A stretch of 64,000 nucleotides of DNA from Tissierella simiarum (GCF_018917865.1 NZ_JAHLPM010000002.1:124001-188000); one strand, 5' to 3'; numbered from the stretch's first letter, positions 32,421 through 43,640 are shown. A program made the numbers and translations. The notes: a model not told the origin generated them from the letters alone.

Positions 32421-34127
32421 TTAATATTGAAATTCTTGTTCTATTGTCTTATCTGTTCCTACATTAATTCTTGCTTTATATTCTCCAGAAATATTACCTT
32501 CAAAATCAAAAGTTAAAGAAAATGTTTCTTCGTCTTTTCTATTTAACTCACCTATATAAGCTATATTCCCTTCCCAATCATAGATTACAAAAGGCAACGC
32601 ATTTAGCTTCTTATATTCTTGAGGTAGAACTACTATGGTTATATAGTTACCTTCTTTATCTATATAAACTAAATCTCTTATCATCTCAAACTTAACAGTA
32701 TAAGTTCTTATATCTCCATTTTCTGCAACTACTAATATTTTTATTGTATCTCCAACTTTTATTTTTATATCATTATTTGTTACTTCTTTATCATTGAGCT
32801 TTATAGCTACTCTTGCTCTACTATCCCTAGTCCTAGTCTCTATAATCTCTAGAACCCTATCTCTTTCTATGTTTACCGTAACCCCTTCAATAGTTTCGGC
32901 TTTTTTAATATCAATCTCTTCATTTCCAATAGCTAGATAAGTTAAAAAATTATCTTTACTTTTAGTTACATCTTTATTATCTTTATCTTCTCTTTCCCTT
33001 GATGTATCTTCTTTTACTTCCTTTTTCTCTTCTTCTTTTTTAATATCTTTATTTAAAAGTTTTCCTTTATCTACTTTCGTTTCCATACCTTTATTTAATA
33101 ATTCACCATTTATCTTTGTTTCCTCTAAAACTATTAAACTTTCAATAGTACCTTTAACCTCTACTATAAAACCTTTTTCTTTTATCTTTACTTTCTTTAT
33201 CAGTACTTTTTCTTCTGCCTTTAATTCACCTATGCCTTCTGTTTCTAAATTTTCTATTTTTACATTTCCTTCTAGTTCTACTTTGCCACTATTTAAAATA
33301 AGGCTATTTATTTCAGAATCTTTTATTTTTACTCTATTTTGCCCATTCCCTTTTATTCTCAAAGTTCCTTTAATTGTTATATTCTCTAAGTTAATATCTC
33401 CAATTCCTATACCTTCTGTTAAATATAGATCACCAGATATGGTCATATCTTTTAAAAATACATCTTTGCTATTAACAATTAAATTTCCATCTATATCTTT
33501 ACTATAAGTACCTTCTTTATTCAATATGTCCTTGCTTATAGAACAGATAATCTTAACGATTTCAGCCCTAGTAATATTCTTTTTAGGTTCAAATTTTCCA
33601 TTATCATACCCAGAAATATATCCAAATTCTTTTAAAGCCGCTATATATTCTTCTGCCCAACTACTAATTTTATCTTCATCCTTAAATCCTAAAGTGGATT
33701 TACTTTTCTTAGCTTTTAGTTCATAGGCTTTTGATATTATCTTAGCTGCTTCTTCTCTTGTAACATTAGAATTAGGTTTCATTGCTCCATTAGAATATCC
33801 TTCTATATATCCAACTTTTACACCTTTTTGTATATCCTCATAAAACCAATCTTTTTCACTTACATCATTAAAATCAATTATTTCTTTTTCTATATATCCA
33901 AAAACATTGTTTATAATTTTAATTAACTCTGCCCTTTTAATTGGATTATTGGGTTTAAAATCACCATTATCATAGCCTGAAATAATATTTTTTTCCATTA
34001 ATAAAGAAATATCGTCTTTAGCCCAATGCTTTGAATAATCTAGTCCATTAGCAAAGGCAAAAATATTAGTACTAAATATTAATATTGTAACTAGTAGTAC
34101 AAATGATACTTTTTTTACTTCTTTCAT
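32421..34127 (-). CDS. Three-SLH surface protein with beta-helix and charged linker (module copy 1)
   Basis: A signal peptide is followed by three SLH domains (HWAKDDISLLMEKNIISGY; DWFYEDIQKGVKVGYIEGY; SWAEEYIAALKEFGYISGY). Next come a longer beta-helix-like repeat region (about 200-340), a Lys/Glu-rich segment (about 350-400) and a C-terminal cadherin-like beta sandwich. I start at ATG 34127; the in-frame GTG at 34139 overlaps the AAGGAG ribosome site. It is co-directional with the LRR and protease genes and paralogous to the SLH protein at 17686-19008. It is likely wall-bound and might present the adjacent secreted proteins, which is inference. Confidence 0.85.
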   Translation of the reverse strand: MKEVKKVSFVLLVTILIFSTNIFAFANGLDYSKHWAKDDISLLMEKNIISGYDNGDFKPNNPIKRAELIKIINNVFGYIEKEIIDFNDVSEKDWFYEDIQKGVKVGYIEGYSNGAMKPNSNVTREEAAKIISKAYELKAKKSKSTLGFKDEDKISSWAEEYIAALKEFGYISGYDNGKFEPKKNITRAEIVKIICSISKDILNKEGTYSKDIDGNLIVNSKDVFLKDMTISGDLYLTEGIGIGDINLENITIKGTLRIKGNGQNRVKIKDSEINSLILNSGKVELEGNVKIENLETEGIGELKAEEKVLIKKVKIKEKGFIVEVKGTIESLIVLEETKINGELLNKGMETKVDKGKLLNKDIKKEEEKKEVKEDTSREREDKDNKDVTKSKDNFLTYLAIGNEEIDIKKAETIEGVTVNIERDRVLEIIETRTRDSRARVAIKLNDKEVTNNDIKIKVGDTIKILVVAENGDIRTYTVKFEMIRDLVYIDKEGNYITIVVLPQEYKKLNALPFVIYDWEGNIAYIGELNRKDEETFSLTFDFEGNISGEYKARINVGTDKTIEQEFQY

Positions 34128-34175
34128 TATTCTTTTCACTCCTTCTTAGTAGTTTTAATAATTTAGCACAAATAA

Positions 34176-34204
34176 AACCTGATGGAAAAATATCCATCAA
34201 GTTT
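34176..34204 (-). terminator. Terminator after the giant SLH protease gene (module copy 1)
   Basis: AAACTTGATGGA and TCCATCAGGTTT-type arms with a short loop are followed by TTATTTG on the minus strand. The placement equals that of the terminator after the other giant protease gene. Confidence 0.8.
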
Positions 34205-34210
34205 CATTTA

Positions 34211-37200
34211 TTATATTTCTTCTAAAACTTTCAATAATCTATATATAACTGTAGCTGCTTCTGCCTTTGTTGCTGAAGCTTCTGGAACAAAGGTATCTTC
34301 TGTTCTACCTTCAATGATTCCATTCTTATATATAACAGATATATATTCTATACTGTCTTTAGATAGATTAGTTAAATCTTTAAAAGGTATTTCCTTACTT
34401 ATAGTCTTTTCCTTGTCCAAATACTCAAGACCTTTAGCTATTATAACTCCCATTTCTTCTCTAGTTATAATAGAGTTAGGGTCCTTTACCTTTTCATTTA
34501 TTAATCCTGTTTCTAATGCTGCATTCATATATCCTATATACCATTGCTCTGAAGGATTGATTTCTTCTACACCCAATGTTGACACCAACATTTTAATAAA
34601 CTCTGCTTTAGTCACTTCTTTATTTGGCTTATAATTGATTCCATCAGTACCTTCAATGATTTGTTTAGCAGCCATTATTTGGATTTCATATTTTCCCCAA
34701 TGTTTTTCTATATCCTTAAAGGTTTTAGTAGATTCCATCACAGTATACTTACCAGACTTATTTAATTTAACTGTAATAGTATTATTCTTATCATCAACTT
34801 TACCACCTATATATTTCCAAGAATCTGTTTTTTCATCAAGCCTATAAACACCTAATAATTCCTTATTCTTTCCTTCTATAGAAGATTGTTTAAGTTTAAA
34901 ATTAGCTAACATAGGCTTATTTAATTTATTAGTTGGCACTAATGATATTTCTATAACTTCTGAAATTCTATTTAAATCAGATTCTTCTGCCTTTGAAATA
35001 GTCTTTTCATCTACTATATCTAATCTTACTTTTGTAAGCTTATCAAAAGTTCCTTTTTCAATATTTAATTCTACTTTTCCTTCCTTGTCTTTTATAGAAG
35101 CACTAGTATTAGATAGAGTAACTTCCATGAAAGTATCTTTATTATTTTCAATAACATTATCCTCTTTCTTACTTATTGTAGATTCTTCGTCTCTTCTGTT
35201 ATCATCTTCCTCCTCTTTAATAGGTAATTTAACAGTTATTTCAATGGATTCAATAGATATATTACCTGCTTTATCCTTAGCTATTATTTCTATATTGTGT
35301 TTACCTTCTTCTAATAACAGTTCTTCTATAAAGTTATTTTCATTATCCAACTTAACTATCTTTCCATTAACAGTTACTTCTTCTAACCATTCATCTTCAA
35401 TACTGCCTTTAACTAATACCTTATTATTATTATAAATACTCTTATCTACTGGATTGGTTATAGTAATTATTGGACTAATTGTGTCTTTTATTAATGTTAT
35501 ACTATCTGTTTCTATTTCCTTACCATTTTTACTAGTAGTTAATTTAAATTCATTTATTCCTTCTTCAAGATTAACATCTACTGAGAAATCTCCATTTATA
35601 GAAGGTTCTTCTTTTATAAGCTGATCTTTCTTATATAGCTTTATATGACTTTCCATGTTAGTACTAATATTTAAAGAAAATATTTCTTCTCTAGTATAGA
35701 TAGTACTTTTGTCGCTGATTATTTGCGGAACTCCCATATCATATCCCATGACCCCTCTAATCATAAGAGTTCCTGCCTTACCAGTTCCCATACTATGAGA
35801 TATATCTAAGAAAACTTCATTCATATGCATAAAAGACCTATTGTCTAGTATGGTATCATCATCTACTCCTATTGCAGGCATAAAGTCCTTAATATTATCT
35901 TGAACAGTTGCTATAAAAAAGTCTTTATCAGTATAGAAATCTAAACTGGATAAGTCTAGGTAATTCCATTCTCCTCTTTTAATTTCAAAGAATATAGGTG
36001 CTTCATACATACTTGCTGGTTTTCCTTTATCATCAGCAGTATATATGGCTACCCCTATTTTATTACCTCCAGGTATAGGGAAAGCTTTATCTGTAAAGTA
36101 TATATTTGTACCTAATATCTTTCCATACTCTGATGGAGTAATTCTTATAGCAGCACCAGCAGGTCTCTTATCTGAACTATTACCAACAACTGCTCTTTCA
36201 TGGCTACCATCATCATAGCCTATCTCCCAAGAGAACTGATTGGACTTTGATAAACAGATATCCTCTATTGCTGTCATATTATCTTCTACATTTAATGTAA
36301 TTTCTTTTCTCTTATATCCCATCTTTTCAATTACTAAAGTATATCTTCCTTGGATAATATTTTCGATTTCAAAGTTTCCATTTTCATCAGTAGATATAGG
36401 ATTAAATCCTCTGTTCTCTTTAATAGTAATATAAGCATCCTTTATAGGCTGTTTATTTACACTATTTATTACTCTACCTTTAATACATGTTGCTGCTGAT
36501 TCTTCAAGGATAAAATCCTTCTCAACTATTTTATTAGGGTCAAAGTTTACTTTTACTTCTTGTGGACTATAACCATAAGCTTCTACTTTTAATGTAAGAG
36601 TTTCCCCATTTTTATCTATTAATGTACTTATTTCATAAGAACCATCTTTAAGATTAGTTCTAGTACTGTTTCCAGTTTCCAATATGGTTATTTTAGCGTC
36701 TACTGGAACTATGTTTTTCTCTTCTATAGTTTCATCTAATTGTTGCTTTTCCTTCTTTTCTACTTCCTTAAATTCTTTATAATTATCAAAGACTTTGCTA
36801 TCTTCTAATAAAACCATACTTTTAAAGAGAGTCTTCTTAGGTAACCCTTCTGTACTATCTTCAATATCTAGTTCTAAGCTTTCATTATCTATACCTACTT
36901 CTTCATCCTCTAATTCCATTTCTTCACTACTTATTTCTGTTTCTTCCTTATTGATCTCTTCTAAATTTTCTACTTCTGTCTTTTCATCATTTATTTCTAA
37001 TTCTTCATCACTATTATTTACCTCTGTTTCTTCAGTATTAGACTCTATTTCCTCCTCATTTAAATCAATTTTTTCATCTAATTCTAAATCTTTATTGTCC
37101 AATTCTACTGATTCATTTTCTACCTCAACAACCTTTTCAGAATATATTAAAACGTCATCTATATACCATCCACTAACACTAGTTTCTTTTTCTTCTGAGT

Positions 37201-40200
37201 GTAAGATAAATCTCAGCTTAATAGTCATACCTTCATAGTCTTGAAGACTAATATTTTCTTCCTTCCAATTTTTCTCATTAAATGTTGTGCTAAAAGTTGA
37301 TCCTAAAGGGTTCCAATCACTCCAGCCTTCTTCTGTTTTTTCTGAAATATATATCTTGCTTTCTTCTTCAATCCAGATGTTTAACCAGTGATGAAAGTTG
37401 AGATAGGAAGTCGTATCTTTAGGCAATTGTATTTCTGGAGTTTCAATCCAAGCATTACTGTTAGGATAATATTTTCCTAAAAGATTGGTTGCCCAAGCTT
37501 TAGTTCCTGTAAATGCTTCCGCTGGAGCTGATCTCTTTGGTTCTCCCCATTCCCAATGGTTGTTTTCTCCATCAGATGTAAAACCTCCATTATCCTCTTC
37601 AAAATCAGAAAAATAAATATTATTCTGTAAAAATTCAATTGTAACAGATGCTTCTCTAATAGATGGAATACTTTCGTTTCCAAATATATCTACAGCAGTA
37701 ACTTTATAATAATAAGTGTTATCTTCTTCAACACTCATATCTATAAAGTTCCTTGAAAAAGATTCTCCTACTAATTCATAATCTTTATCTACTCCTAAAC
37801 TTCTATATATTCTATAACTTGCTACATCATCTGACCAAGGTGCAGTCCAATTTAAGACGACACCTGTAGGATACGTATTTGCTTTTAATGATTTAGGTGG
37901 ATTTGGTGGTTCATTATCAGTTCCTACAAGTTTTACGTTATCCAAATACCATCCTTCTCCATAATTTCCATCATGGTCTGTACTAGTAAGTTGAAATTTT
38001 ATATATACTGGATTTTTACATCCTATATAATTAGTTAAATCAATACACATATCCTCTAAGAAATTCATTTCTTGCCAATAATAATTACGTTGTCCTGCAA
38101 AGCTGGATAATTCCTGCCAAGTCTGTTTATTGTCGTTACTTATAAGTATTCTTGCTACATCATTGAGCAAATCAAATTCTCTGTAATGACTAATCTTTAA
38201 TACAACGTTTTCATAATTACTTTCCCTTAAATCTATAGGAGGCATTTCCAAAGTACTAGTAGTATCTCTAGAGTACTTTCCAGATAAATTTGTCCCTATC
38301 ATATTCCTATCACTATATATATATGGCAGAGAATTAGGTCTACCCCATTGCCAATCTCCATCAAAAGTCCATCCTACTGGATATTTAGAAAAATCTGTTT
38401 CATATTTATCAGGCAAAATACCAAAAGATTTTTCCACATTATATTCCTTTGTTTCTAATACATTATTTTTGTAATCAACTGCTTTTATCTTATATGTAAA
38501 ATTTGAATCCCTTAAATACTCATTAGGAACATTTACTTTATATATTCCATCAGTGAGAGAACCTGATTCCATAGTCATAGGTATCGGAATCCATTGATCA
38601 TTAGATTTAATCAATAATTGCACCTCTTTAATAGTTATATCATTTTTAACTCTAGCTTCCATAGGTGCTATATCCCCAAATATATATTCTAAAGGTTCAT
38701 GGATTATATTCTTATTCCCTGATCTTATGGCTTGTCCCAAAACTTTTCCTTTTACAGTAGCAGTACTTTTCTTATCGTATATTGATTTTACAGCTTCATA
38801 AGCATTTACAAGTCCATATCCATAACCTTGGTTTGGGCTTTCTTTATAGTTAGTATCCGTCAGAGGTGTTGCTGTATCGATTAAAATATTTTCTATATCT
38901 TCTATAGAAAGATTTCTATTAGCAGATAAAATCAATGCAGCAGTTCCTGTTACATGGGGTGTTGCCATAGATGTTCCTTGCCATCCACCAGCATATCCTC
39001 CTATAATAGATGATCTTATATCCTCTCCTGGGGCTACTATTTCTGGTTTTATATATTCACCTTCATAGGTAGATGGGCCTCTTTTAGAAAACTTACATAA
39101 AGCGTTGTTTTTATCTACGGCTCCTACAGAAAAACTTTCTGGATAGTTGGCTGGAATTCCTACAGACCCTACTTTAGCACCATTACGACTTGTATCATTT
39201 CCCGTCGCAAATATGGGCATAATTCCAGCTGCCTTCCAAGCTTGTACCATTGGTCTATACCATTCATCTATTCCATCTTTATTCTTAGTATTAGTTGTCC
39301 AAGAATTATTTATAATATCTGGTGCTAATGAAGGATCTCCATTAGGTGCTAACATCCATTCTCCTGCTGCAAGAATCCAGCTTGGATATCCACCTTGTTT
39401 ATTAAAGGCTTTGGCTGCTATCCATTTTGCTCCTGGTGCAACTCCTATTTTATTTTCACCATTTTTGTCTTGTCCAAGTATTGTACCTGTTACGTGGCTG
39501 CCATGATAATCTCCTGGTTCATCATAAGGCATTTCCTTTCCACTTACAGCATCAAACCAGTTACCTATAGGATTAGGATTAAAGGGATCATTTGGATTGT
39601 ACCCTCTCCATTTTTCCTTTAAAGCCTCATGTTCCCAGTCTACTCCAGAATCGATTATACCTACTACTACACCATTACCATCTACTCCAAATTCATCCCA
39701 TACCTTATCAGCACCAATTTGTTTAATATTCCATTCCACATTATCTTCTACAATATATCTTGCAGATCTTAGCATCACACTTCTATTTTCAGAAATTGGT
39801 TGAAGAGTATCTCTTTCTAATAAAGAATTCTCAAATATTCTATCTACTTCTTTCATTTTAGATAGTTTAGTAATTACTTCTTCCGTTGCATTAACATAGA
39901 TAGCATTTATTATATAATAAGGGTGATATTCTATTACATTTCCCTTTTCTTTTTGCCTTTCTATATATGTTAATATATCCTCTTGAGTAGTTTCAGCTAT
40001 TTCCTTTAAAGATCCCACCACTTCATATTTATTATCTGGCGATTGTTCTACTTCCTTAAAGTCTAGCTGTTCTTTTAAATAAACTATTACTCCTACATAT
40101 TCATCCGTTAGAAAACTATCAAATATTTCTTCGTCTATTACCGTATCTTCAGCATTTACCAATGGACTGTTCCCAAGGGAAACGCTAGAACTAAAAAATA

Positions 40201-40258
40201 ATAGCAAAGAAAGTATAAAAGTAAATAATCTTTTGTTTTTAACTATATTTTTTGCCAT
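34211..40258 (-). CDS. Giant bacillopeptidase-F-like subtilase with SLH anchor (module copy 1)
   Basis: The protein has 2015 residues in the same order as the 2157-residue paralogue: signal peptide, propeptide, and S8 domain with D203 (GIIDSGVDW), H252 (YHGSHVTG) and S430 (QGTSMATP). MAM/jellyroll-like domains, Fn3, carboxypeptidase-regulatory-like repeats, Ig-like domains and three C-terminal SLH domains (from FKDIEKHWGKYEI) follow. It lacks the PVD linker and instead carries a strongly acidic, repetitive Glu-rich stretch of about 85 residues near residues 1040-1130. ATG 40258 follows GAAGGAGG. It should be a wall-anchored extracellular protease heading the module. Confidence 0.9.
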   Translation of the reverse strand: MAKNIVKNKRLFTFILSLLLFFSSSVSLGNSPLVNAEDTVIDEEIFDSFLTDEYVGVIVYLKEQLDFKEVEQSPDNKYEVVGSLKEIAETTQEDILTYIERQKEKGNVIEYHPYYIINAIYVNATEEVITKLSKMKEVDRIFENSLLERDTLQPISENRSVMLRSARYIVEDNVEWNIKQIGADKVWDEFGVDGNGVVVGIIDSGVDWEHEALKEKWRGYNPNDPFNPNPIGNWFDAVSGKEMPYDEPGDYHGSHVTGTILGQDKNGENKIGVAPGAKWIAAKAFNKQGGYPSWILAAGEWMLAPNGDPSLAPDIINNSWTTNTKNKDGIDEWYRPMVQAWKAAGIMPIFATGNDTSRNGAKVGSVGIPANYPESFSVGAVDKNNALCKFSKRGPSTYEGEYIKPEIVAPGEDIRSSIIGGYAGGWQGTSMATPHVTGTAALILSANRNLSIEDIENILIDTATPLTDTNYKESPNQGYGYGLVNAYEAVKSIYDKKSTATVKGKVLGQAIRSGNKNIIHEPLEYIFGDIAPMEARVKNDITIKEVQLLIKSNDQWIPIPMTMESGSLTDGIYKVNVPNEYLRDSNFTYKIKAVDYKNNVLETKEYNVEKSFGILPDKYETDFSKYPVGWTFDGDWQWGRPNSLPYIYSDRNMIGTNLSGKYSRDTTSTLEMPPIDLRESNYENVVLKISHYREFDLLNDVARILISNDNKQTWQELSSFAGQRNYYWQEMNFLEDMCIDLTNYIGCKNPVYIKFQLTSTDHDGNYGEGWYLDNVKLVGTDNEPPNPPKSLKANTYPTGVVLNWTAPWSDDVASYRIYRSLGVDKDYELVGESFSRNFIDMSVEEDNTYYYKVTAVDIFGNESIPSIREASVTIEFLQNNIYFSDFEEDNGGFTSDGENNHWEWGEPKRSAPAEAFTGTKAWATNLLGKYYPNSNAWIETPEIQLPKDTTSYLNFHHWLNIWIEEESKIYISEKTEEGWSDWNPLGSTFSTTFNEKNWKEENISLQDYEGMTIKLRFILHSEEKETSVSGWYIDDVLIYSEKVVEVENESVELDNKDLELDEKIDLNEEEIESNTEETEVNNSDEELEINDEKTEVENLEEINKEETEISSEEMELEDEEVGIDNESLELDIEDSTEGLPKKTLFKSMVLLEDSKVFDNYKEFKEVEKKEKQQLDETIEEKNIVPVDAKITILETGNSTRTNLKDGSYEISTLIDKNGETLTLKVEAYGYSPQEVKVNFDPNKIVEKDFILEESAATCIKGRVINSVNKQPIKDAYITIKENRGFNPISTDENGNFEIENIIQGRYTLVIEKMGYKRKEITLNVEDNMTAIEDICLSKSNQFSWEIGYDDGSHERAVVGNSSDKRPAGAAIRITPSEYGKILGTNIYFTDKAFPIPGGNKIGVAIYTADDKGKPASMYEAPIFFEIKRGEWNYLDLSSLDFYTDKDFFIATVQDNIKDFMPAIGVDDDTILDNRSFMHMNEVFLDISHSMGTGKAGTLMIRGVMGYDMGVPQIISDKSTIYTREEIFSLNISTNMESHIKLYKKDQLIKEEPSINGDFSVDVNLEEGINEFKLTTSKNGKEIETDSITLIKDTISPIITITNPVDKSIYNNNKVLVKGSIEDEWLEEVTVNGKIVKLDNENNFIEELLLEEGKHNIEIIAKDKAGNISIESIEITVKLPIKEEEDDNRRDEESTISKKEDNVIENNKDTFMEVTLSNTSASIKDKEGKVELNIEKGTFDKLTKVRLDIVDEKTISKAEESDLNRISEVIEISLVPTNKLNKPMLANFKLKQSSIEGKNKELLGVYRLDEKTDSWKYIGGKVDDKNNTITVKLNKSGKYTVMESTKTFKDIEKHWGKYEIQIMAAKQIIEGTDGINYKPNKEVTKAEFIKMLVSTLGVEEINPSEQWYIGYMNAALETGLINEKVKDPNSIITREEMGVIIAKGLEYLDKEKTISKEIPFKDLTNLSKDSIEYISVIYKNGIIEGRTEDTFVPEASATKAEAATVIYRLLKVLEEI

Positions 40259-40478
40259 AAATAATACCTCCTTCTTTCATAAGTTTGTTTGTTAATTATC
40301 AATATAAATATACACCAAGTAAAGAAGGTATTAAATGAGTATTAATATTTATGATGGAATGTTTTATATATATTAATGTTATCTATCTAGTACTAAACTA
40401 CATAGACTTAGTATAATTTCAATACAAACTCTAGCATAGCTACTATTTATATTGACAATAAAATTTGAATTAAATATG

Positions 40479-40515
40479 AAAAACTCTTCTCTGCTATACA
40501 GAAAAGAGTTCTTCG
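40479..40515 (-). terminator. Terminator after S-layer gene 1
   Basis: GAACTCTTTTCT and AGAGAAGAGTTTTTC arms lie about 30 nt past the stop codon. No gene is seen in 40259-40478, which should contain the promoter of the giant protease. Confidence 0.75.
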
Positions 40516-40541
40516 TTATTGTATTATTCAAAAGGGGTAGT

Positions 40542-43319
40542 TTATCTAGCTATTGTAACTTCTCCTATTACTGAGTTTGTTGTTTTGTTTACAACATTGT
40601 CTCTTAAATCTCTTATTGAACCTGTTGTTAATATTTGTACATCATATGCTCCTGATTGTACTATATAAGCTGGATCAGTTATTGTTAATATTAATTTATC
40701 TCTATAGATTACACTGCTTACAGTGGATCTGGAAGTATCTATAGTTTTATCATTTGTTACATTGATTGTTAAATCTCTCTTAGCTAATGTAGAATATTGG
40801 GTATCTAAAGCTTCATCAAAAGTTAAAGTCAATACAACTCTATTTTGGTTATACCATACTGCTTTAACATCTTGTAAGCTTGGTTGTACTTTGTCTACTA
40901 TAGCTAATTTCTTGTCTGCTGTAAATGTTCTTCCTGTAATGCTTTCAAGACCTTTATTAGCTTTAATAGTTAAGTTTACATCTGAAGCATCTGCTCTGAA
41001 TTCATCAGCAAATTCGATAACTACTTTTGAAGTACCATCTACTACTACATCGTCTATTACTTTATTTGATGCAAAGTCATCTTTTGATGCTCTTACTATT
41101 GGTTGATCAAATTTAACTTCTAATGTCTTTCTATCTACAGCTGTAGCTATATTAGATTCAACTTTTAATACATTTTCAGCTATAGCTTTTGCTACACCAT
41201 AATCTACTAATTTATTACCAACAGCATCTTCAACATCCATTATTATTACACTAGTTATTTTGCTTCTACCATTTTCATAAGCACCAAGTTTTAATGTTTT
41301 TCCAACTTCCATATTGTTGATCTTTTCTGGTAAAGTTAAGATTACTGCTTTTCCGTCTTGAACCACATTAATATCTCCACCTAATTCTTTTAATGGATAT
41401 GTTGCAGTTCTTCCTTGCCATCCTGATCCATCATTTATAACAATCATATAGTTTGAAGGATTTGATATGGATTCTACATCCATTGATTTATTATATCCAA
41501 CATATATTGTTCTTTCTTCATTGTTTCCTATTATGGAATCAACTTTTGGCTTACTGTAATCTCCAGCTGTTAGCTTTTCTTCATAAGGTAACATGCTGTT
41601 AGCTAATTTAGTATTATCTCTAATTCCTGAAATACTTAAAGTATACTCTTTATTAGCAGCTAATTTGCTGTAAAGCTTAAGAGTAACTACTCTTAAATCG
41701 TTGCTTATTTCTGGAGTCTTTAAACTTACTTTCTTTCCATCTTCATCTTTTAATATATAATTAGCTACTTTTACTGCATCTTCTTTTAATGCAGGTTTAT
41801 TAAATCTAACTGTTATTTTTTGTTCGTCTTTAACATCTAATTCTACTACTTCTAATCTAGCTTCATCTAATTCAGCTCTAAATGGCATTTCTGTAGATTT
41901 CATTTGATTTCCTGAATAATCCTTAGCACCTGAAATAGTTAAATTAACTTCATATGTTGGCAGTGATTTTTCTCTTGAGAATTCAAAAGCATATCTATCT
42001 CCTGCTAATTTAACTACTTTATCAGCTTTATTAGTTTTAGTTCCACCCCAATATAGTGAATCTCTTGTAACTGAAGAATCATCTATATCTTCGCTGAATG
42101 TAACTACTACTCTTTCCATAGTACCTTTTACTTCAACTACTGTTGGAGCATCTTTATCTTCAACTATATTAAATTTAATTTCTTTTTCAACAGATTTAAA
42201 TCCAGCAAAATCTTCTAAAGATTTAACTACTAGTGTATGTTCACCTGTACTAAAGCTTGTACCATAAGGTTTTAAAACAATTTCTCTACCTGTAACGCTT
42301 ACTGAACCATAATAAGTTTTTCCATCAATTAAAAAGCTTGATGATTTAACATTCTTAACTGGTTCGGACATAACAACTTTAAGAGCTTTTGTTCCTAATC
42401 CTACTACTTCCACTACTTCTGGTATAGCATTGTCGATTGCTTTAAATTTGAATGAAGTATTTACTGCTGCTCCACCATCTTTTATACCTTTAATATTTAA
42501 TGTATATTCTTTTTTGTTTGTCATTTCGCCTTCAAGTGTTAGAATAACAGTATTGTTTTCTACTACTTTAGCATCTTTGATTGATCCATTATTTAAACTA
42601 TAATTTGCTTTATCTTCTGCATTGTCTTTATCAACTGCTTTATTAAATACAATTTTAACTTCTTTTAAATTATCTGCTTCTACTTTAACTACTTCTAATT
42701 TTTCTGGTACTGGTTCTCCTGGTAATTTAATACCTAGCTTTTCAGCTAAAGTTTTATCTGTACCTTTAATTTTTACTCCAAGAGCATTTAGTGTCATTAC
42801 AGCCATTTGACCTCTTGAAATTTCAGTTTTATTTTCAACTTCAACATCTTTAAGGATTCCTAATCCTTTTGAAGTTTCTAAAACTTTTGCATAAGCTGCA
42901 TCGTCTATTTCATATCCTAAAGCTCTTAAAAGAATAGCTGCATATTGTTGAGCAGTGATTTGTTCATTGAATCCAAATCTTTGTGGTGTATGTCCTTCAA
43001 TTAATTTGTTGGACACTGCCCATGCTAAGTAACCTTTGTAATTTGCATCTGTAATGTCTTTAAAAGTTAAAATACCTTCTGATGGGAAGTTTTTAGCTGT
43101 GCTTTCAACTCCCATTAGTCTACTTAATAATATTACCATGTCACGTCTTTTTAGGTTTTTATCTAGCATTAAATTGCCATCATCATTCCCTTCAAGAACG
43201 CCAACCTCCTTTAGGAATTCTCCAGCCTTGTCTGCTACATTTTTATCTGCTGCAAATACGAAACTGAAACTTCCTAGTATCATTGCTAATGCTAATACTA
43301 ATGATAAAGTTCTTTTCAT
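40542..43319 (-). CDS. S-layer protein 1 (SLH region plus Ig-like domains)
   Basis: The protein has 925 residues with signal peptide MKRTLSLVLALAMILGSFSFVFA. Residues about 25-200 form three divergent SLH domains (LKRRDMVILLSRLMG, YLAWAVSNKLIEGHTPQRFG, ISRGQMAVMTLNALGVK). The rest is a chain of roughly 90-100-residue Ig-like domains of the SbsA_Ig/Big_5 kind (for example ERVVVTFSEDIDDSS). This suits a main S-layer subunit: wall-bound N-terminus, lattice-forming C-terminus. It is strongly paralogous to the 1139-residue protein at 46763-50182 in its first 750 or so residues and in its promoter, but has no intron behind it. Confidence 0.87.
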   Translation of the reverse strand: MKRTLSLVLALAMILGSFSFVFAADKNVADKAGEFLKEVGVLEGNDDGNLMLDKNLKRRDMVILLSRLMGVESTAKNFPSEGILTFKDITDANYKGYLAWAVSNKLIEGHTPQRFGFNEQITAQQYAAILLRALGYEIDDAAYAKVLETSKGLGILKDVEVENKTEISRGQMAVMTLNALGVKIKGTDKTLAEKLGIKLPGEPVPEKLEVVKVEADNLKEVKIVFNKAVDKDNAEDKANYSLNNGSIKDAKVVENNTVILTLEGEMTNKKEYTLNIKGIKDGGAAVNTSFKFKAIDNAIPEVVEVVGLGTKALKVVMSEPVKNVKSSSFLIDGKTYYGSVSVTGREIVLKPYGTSFSTGEHTLVVKSLEDFAGFKSVEKEIKFNIVEDKDAPTVVEVKGTMERVVVTFSEDIDDSSVTRDSLYWGGTKTNKADKVVKLAGDRYAFEFSREKSLPTYEVNLTISGAKDYSGNQMKSTEMPFRAELDEARLEVVELDVKDEQKITVRFNKPALKEDAVKVANYILKDEDGKKVSLKTPEISNDLRVVTLKLYSKLAANKEYTLSISGIRDNTKLANSMLPYEEKLTAGDYSKPKVDSIIGNNEERTIYVGYNKSMDVESISNPSNYMIVINDGSGWQGRTATYPLKELGGDINVVQDGKAVILTLPEKINNMEVGKTLKLGAYENGRSKITSVIIMDVEDAVGNKLVDYGVAKAIAENVLKVESNIATAVDRKTLEVKFDQPIVRASKDDFASNKVIDDVVVDGTSKVVIEFADEFRADASDVNLTIKANKGLESITGRTFTADKKLAIVDKVQPSLQDVKAVWYNQNRVVLTLTFDEALDTQYSTLAKRDLTINVTNDKTIDTSRSTVSSVIYRDKLILTITDPAYIVQSGAYDVQILTTGSIRDLRDNVVNKTTNSVIGEVTIAR

Positions 43320-43385
43320 ACTATATCTCTCCTTTGATTTTTTCTATATAGTAGCAAATAATTTAATTGTTTCACTACAGGATTT

Positions 43386-43425
43386 ATTATAGCATTGAGA
43401 TTTTTGTATCACAATAGGTTTACCT
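43386..43425 (-). promoter_or_regulatory. Promoter of S-layer gene 1 with upstream palindrome
   Basis: TTGTGA (43409-43414) and TATAAT (43386-43391) are 17 bp apart. Directly upstream of the -35 lies AGGTTTACCT (43416-43425). A TTGTAACA element (43440-43447) lies 26 nt from the -35, exactly as in S-layer gene 2. Confidence 0.75.
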
Positions 43426-43640
43426 AAAATGTAATATAATTGTAACAAGATTGAAATACAGGGAAATAAATGGGAATTTAGTTTTAGTATAACGAAACCT
43501 TGTATCGTGCATTTATATTATATTTATTCATACAAAAAAATAAATTAATTGAAATAAAACTGACATGAAAATGTAAGATTCCTTAATAACTTCCTATTGT
43601 TAGTGCCAAGCTTAAATAATATACTGAGTTTATCACAATA

